In this document: positions 59,668 through 64,000 of the stretch, in pieces
Layout of the letters: every line of letters begins with the position of its first letter
Numbering within the stretch: position 1 is the first letter of the stretch
DNA from: Lytechinus pictus
Taxonomy: Eukaryota > Echinodermata > Echinoidea > Temnopleuroida > Toxopneustidae
Assembly (NCBI RefSeq): GCF_037042905.1
Contig: NW_026974141.1
Location: 4,642,001-4,706,000 of the forward strand
DNA: 64,000 nucleotides
Reading direction: 5' to 3'
The notes under the pieces: generated by a model
The model's input: the letters and a program-made list of their open reading frames with translations, nothing else
Database searches by the model: none
Told to the model about the DNA's origin: nothing
Program-made: the position numbers and the translations under genes

Positions 59668-60266
59668 TTAAAGGACAAGTCCACCCCGACAAAAAATGAT
59701 TTGAATAAAAAGAGAAAAATACAACAAGCATAACACTGAAAATTTCATCAAAATCGGATATAAAACAAGAAAGTTATGATATTTTAAAGTTCCCCTTAAT
59801 TTCACGAAACAGTTATGCACATCCTGGTCGGTATGCAAATGAGGAGACTGATGACGTCATCCACTCACTATTTCTTTTGTATTTTATTATATGAGATATG
59901 ACATATTCTAATTTTCTCCCCATTGTCAAGTGAAACAGTGATTAATTCCTCCATGAACATGTGGAATTAGCATTGTTTAATAATATGGTTCAGTCAAGTC
60001 GGTCCCTATGGTCAAATCTGTAAAAAATGAAATATTGTATATTTCAAACAATAAAAAACAAAATAAATAGTGAGTGATGGACATCATCGACTGACTCATT
60101 CACTGAGTTGTGCATATCTCTGTTTTGTGAAAAATAAGCGAAAATTTAAAATTCCATAACTTTCTTGTTTTACATCCGATTTTGATGAAACTTTCAGTGT
60201 TATGCTAGTTTGATTTTTCTCTACTTATTCAAATCAATATTTTGCTGGGGTGGACTTGACCTTTAA
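59668..60266. mobile_element. TTAA-type miniature element, intact copy
   Basis: Ends TTAAAGGACAAGTCCACCCC and GGGGTGGACTTGACCTTTAA, TTAA at 59668 and 60263. Uninterrupted across GAGGAGACTGATGACGTCAT, where the 14.6-kb copy carries an insertion. Confidence 0.9.
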
Positions 60267-60466
60267 TCGCAAGAATCTTTGAACCATTCATATTTTTTAT
60301 TCGATCAGTACGATTACCCCGACTGATCTGTAACGCTCTGATACGATCTGACATGATACGATATTACTCCACGATTAAGATCATTCACATCGTATAGCGC
60401 GAATCGTGCACATGGTGCAGGTGGGTACTAGGTATTACAGAAGAAGGCCTAAACAGTAAACACAAT

Positions 60467-60709
60467 GGGTGATTTCAAGTTCAGTGTTGACCTTTTGTTG
60501 TTGGTGTTAGCCTTAGGTCAATTTTTGCACGATTATAACACCAAACATAAAATGAAGATGGTCCTGAAAAGTCACTCACTATAGTTGTTGAGATGTCAAT
60601 AATGTGATCTGGATCAATTTTGCAAACTCTGAATAAGTTTTGGAGCTAGGGGAAGCAATCCAAATTTCAACACCAACACCAAGGCCAACACCGGACTTGA
60701 AACCACCCA
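60467..60709. mobile_element. GGTGATTTCAAGT inverted-repeat element, copy 3
   Basis: GGGTGATTTCAAGTTCAGTG and CACCGGACTTGAAACCACCC. Same internal order as the intron-3 copy. Confidence 0.85.
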
Positions 60710-60712
60710 TTC

Positions 60713-61073
60713 AAGGGCGGAAATCTCTCCCCAAAGGTAGGGGGACCAGGGGCTGGAAAATTTGAGAAGTCCTCCCCCCCCCCAAAAAAAAAAAGGGTTA
60801 TCACCCCAAATGTCAGGTCATTTCGAGCTAAATAAATTTGACAAGCAAAAAAAAAAGTAAAAAAAGTAAAAAAGGTTATCACGTTATCACCCATAAGGGA
60901 ATGTCATCTCTTCAAATATACATGTTTTATTTCGATTTTGAATGATGTTTTTCTTTCCATCATAAGAGACCCTGAATAGTATGGGGGACATTTGATATTG
61001 TGTCCCCTTCTACTCTGTTGGTTAGGAGGGACGCGTCCCCCTGCCCCCCCCCCCCTGGGATTTCAGCCCATGA
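60713..61073. mobile_element. hAT miniature element, GGGCGGAAATC family, older copy
   Basis: Left GGGCGGAAATCTCTCCCC, right GGGATTTCAGCCCATG; AAATTTGACAAGCAAAAAA core present. No clean target duplication, and its left edge touches the preceding element. Confidence 0.7.
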
Positions 61074-62006
61074 ACACAATTCAGGTTTAGAAGATATTGC
61101 GCTAAAATATAACCTATTCGGTGCTCGAGTGGTGTCAGATGGCCCCCTCCCTCTTTCGACAAGGGCTGCTCAACTCGAATAATTCAAATTAATTCAGGTT
61201 TTTATGTAAACCGAGTTTGCGTGATACCGCAGCGTGCACTCATTTCTGCCGAACTTCTCGTCGGCATGGTCGGGGAGTGTTCGCTGTCCGCGCCTGACTT
61301 CGAACTCTATTCCCGGTCGATTTGTATGCAAATGAGCAGTGTTACTACAAACCGTGGTGTTTCCATATCATTCTCACTCTCGTGTTACACATTCTGAGAC
61401 TTAATCATGACAAATTCTACCTCTCTATCACTTGCAGATTACTTACCGTTTTTTTCATCCTATCCCCATTTTTTCATTCCAGTGCTAGAGGACGGCCTGA
61501 CTTTCTATGCACTTATATGACATAACCGATAACTATATCAGTTTAAATAGTAAATAATTTTGATAATAGTGATATTTTACATGTGCATGAATTATTATTC
61601 AAAGGCAATTTTGGGTATTAAAAAGAAGAAAAAAAAACCTTTAAGAATGGGGGGGGGGGGGAGGGGGGCTGGTGCGTGCAACTGTGTGCATTGGTGGTGG
61701 AAAAGACGATATTTCTTCCTTGTTAATCCTAATTTTACGGGTAATTAAAAGAAATTATCAAAACATGTTAAATCTTCAAAAGAAAGAATGGATGCAGATT
61801 GTTTCAAATCCCAAATGTTCGGACCGCGCTGGATGTATAACGATTAATGATGTAACGTTTTACTTCCTTCAATAGCAAGCAATGATTCCCCAACATATCA
61901 AAATAATGGAAACTACAGTTTATTAATTTTACTTATTTTCTAGTCGACCTGACAAAAATTATTTCCATTCTCCTTTGAAGCTTGTCATCCTTTTAATTAC
62001 TGTGCC
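61074..62006. other. Intergenic, nothing recognised
   Basis: Contains a G run at 61648-61666. No gene. Confidence 0.4.
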
Positions 62007-62258
62007 CAGGGGCGGAAATCTCTCCCAAAGGGTAGGGGGGGACATGGGGCTGGAAAATTTGACAAGCAAAAAAAAAAAAACGGTTATCATCCCAAAAGTA
62101 AGGTTATCTCGTCCTAAAATACATGTTTTATTTCGATTTTGAATTATGTATTTCTTACCATCATAAAAAACCACAAATAGTAGGGCTGACATTTGATATT
62201 GTGTCCCCCCTACTATTTTGAGTAGGGGGGACACGTCCCCCTGGGATTTCCGCCCATG
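62007..62258. mobile_element. hAT miniature element, GGGCGGAAATC family, 252 bp
   Basis: Ends CAGGGGCGGAAATCTC and GGGATTTCCGCCCATG with a perfect 8-bp duplication ACTGTGCC at 61999-62006 and 62259-62266. Core AAATTTGACAAGCAAAAAAA. Confidence 0.9.
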
Positions 62259-62298
62259 ACTGTGCCCTTTAGATTTGTCAGGAGTATTCTTAAATTTT

Positions 62299-62510
62299 TA
62301 CACTGCTAAAAATAATTTGAACAACGCTGTTTACTTTGTGAATCGCACAGTAGTTTAAACAATTCAAACAATTGTTTAAAATCTAAACAACCATGTTTAG
62401 ATTATTGATAATAAAATATTTGAATTCAAACTTTGTTGTTTAAGATTTTAAACACTTGTTTATAATGTTTAAACAACTACTGTGCGATTCACATCGTAAA
62501 CAGTGTATAA
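62299..62510. mobile_element. AT-rich foldback element
   Basis: GTGAATCGCACAGTAGTTTA on the left pairs with AACTACTGTGCGATTCAC on the right; outer ACACTG / CAGTGT. The middle consists of TTTAAAC and GTTTAAA words. Confidence 0.75.
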
Positions 62511-63414
62511 TTCACATGCCGTGCGTCGTCGACACAGAATGACTCATTAATGCAAATAGAATAGAACATTTTTAAAATAGGCGTTTATGAGGAAATACAA
62601 TAAGAATGGCTGACAACAAAACTGATGTAACTTAGGGGTGGTCTCACGAGGAAGATAACATACATTGAACGAATATAGTGTACCAGGAAATATTATTAAC
62701 ATAAAAGGAAAGTAATTCGAATATAGTTACATAGGACTATATAAACGTTACTTAACTTTAGTCTTTGATCGATGAACTAAGAACATTTACATAATTTGAT
62801 CCAAGATGAATATGTATAGGGTTTATTCCCATGAATAATAAATAATCACATGCATATTTTCTTTTTCAAGCTGATTCAAAGCTTTCTGTTAGATGCATGA
62901 TTTTTCTTATAATTTCAAATTTCACTTGCATAATCAAATGAGACTGCAGTGTAGTTATTTCAGTATTCTTGTGTTATATAGGAAAGTGGTGTTATCAGAT
63001 ACGTGAGTATGATTGTGCGTGCGTGTGGGTGTGTGAAGTGAAGGCGGGGGTGGACATTTCATTTAGAAACCAAGCTAACACTGAAGAAATCTAAAATAAA
63101 TTAGATCATAAAGGTTTAAGCATTCTTCTTAGTAGGGTCCATGGTGTAAGCAAATTTCTAAAATCGATCCAAAAAAAGTAAAATGAAGAAAAATTATCCG
63201 ATTTTAAAAAGAGGAAGAAAGGGTAAACGTAATAAGTGAAAATTCAGTAGGCGTGCATTCCTTCATTTTTCTCTACAGTCTCAGTTTTCGAATTCTAATT
63301 GCGACCAAATGTGTATTTTCATTTCGTCTAAAATCCTATAATCTTGCTCCCCAAGGTAATAAAAGTAATTTGACGATTTAAAGCAATGGCTTAAGCCACC
63401 CTTATAGCCCAATG

Positions 63415-63760
63415 ATACATTCACACCAACGAAACCGACTCCAAACCGACCGATGATATGCCATTGAATATAATGCGGCTTTGATTGGTCTTGAATCGGT
63501 TTCGTTGGTGTGACTGCAACCGAAACCGACTCCAAACAGATGAATGATATGCCACTGAAAATAATGCGGCTTTGCTCGGTCTTGAGTCGGTTTCGTTGGT
63601 GTGACTGTAACCGAAACCGACTACAAACCGACCGATGATCATGTGCTATTCGAAATAATGTATTAGTTTTTTATCGGTCTGGAGTCGGTTTATGTGAGGT
63701 GACTGTAACCGAATCCGACTCCAAACCGACCGATTGAATGTCACTGAAAATAGGTGACAC
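63415..63760. repeat. Tandem array of hairpin units (about 3 x 100 bp)
   Basis: Each unit begins CGAAACCGACTCCAAACCGA and ends with its complement (TCGGTCTTGAGTCGGTTTCG), joined by GTGTGACTGTAAC. Units start near 63421, 63517 and 63609, with a partial fourth near 63705. Each unit is itself a foldback. Overlapping frames on the minus strand merely repeat with it. Confidence 0.85.
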
Positions 63761-64000
63761 GATATTACTCCGGTCAGACGGCATGGGGTTAGAGTCAGGA
63801 TTGTAATCGATATTTTTTTTTGGTTTATAGAATAATGTAAAGATTAGGATTAGGGTTGATCAATTTAGCTTTTGGCCTTTAGATTTTTGTGTTGGCTTAA
63901 CGTACAGACTTTCCATCGGGGCAATTTTCGAGGAGCAAATGTCATGGAACCATTAGAAATAATGTAATAGATTTGATGGGTCTGGGGCCTGTTGCAGAAA

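Noticed and set aside
1..64000. CRISPR arrays, operons or phage genes
   Set aside because: Introns, SINEs, TTAA and hAT miniature elements show this is animal DNA; tandem repeats present lack regular unique spacers.

Overview
The window is animal genomic DNA: AT-rich, packed with miniature inverted-repeat elements, with genes split by spliceosomal introns. The repeat vocabulary (TTTAAAGGACAAGTCCACC-type elements, ACATGTACATGTAC strings, TAGGCCTAC words, tRNA-derived SINEs) together with the two recognisable genes points to a deuterostome, most likely an echinoderm and probably a sea urchin. The species call is inference from repeat style, not from a marker gene.

Only two protein-coding genes are well supported. 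(1) Plus strand, 20009-43324: a seven-exon gene for a predicted 957-residue protein. All six introns have GT-AG borders and matching phases. The last third carries a Bcl-2-family module: a BH3 segment (LAMIGD) and a BH2 segment ending QGGW, with an intron directly after the Trp codon. The C-terminus is acidic and lacks a membrane anchor. This fits BCL2L14 (Bcl-G) better than BAX, BAK or BOK. It is preceded by a very long charged region containing an E/K/R-rich single-helix stretch, six consecutive histidines and a proline-rich SH3-ligand-like segment. Intron 1 (12.4 kb) contains a 1.4-kb polypyrimidine satellite. Intron 6 contains nested hairpins and a long perfect-looking inverted repeat. (2) Minus strand, 55566-57308: an intronless 580-residue four-jointed box kinase (FJX1), a Golgi type II membrane kinase of the Fat/Dachsous planar polarity pathway.

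Layout. 1-19765 is intergenic, with foldback elements, a 42-bp minisatellite, SINEs, two odd foldback arrays built from short degenerate repeats, and one orphan 81-bp exon-like segment at 8358-8438. 19766-20059 is a tandem duplication of the start region of the Bcl-2-like gene. 20009-43324 is the gene body. 43325 to about 48900 is AT-rich and may be a long 3'UTR interrupted by a 1.2-kb hAT-like element. 49114-54380 is a dense block of hAT-type and TTAA-type miniature elements, several with perfect target duplications. 55165-57308 holds FJX1 and a foldback. 57309-64000 is repeat-rich intergenic DNA ending in a tandem array of hairpins.

The two genes have no evident functional link; they are converging neighbours. 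The most distinctive features are the unusual architecture of the Bcl-2-like protein, the duplicated start exon, a likely hairpin-RNA locus in intron 6, and hAT miniature elements that share one core but carry different ends.
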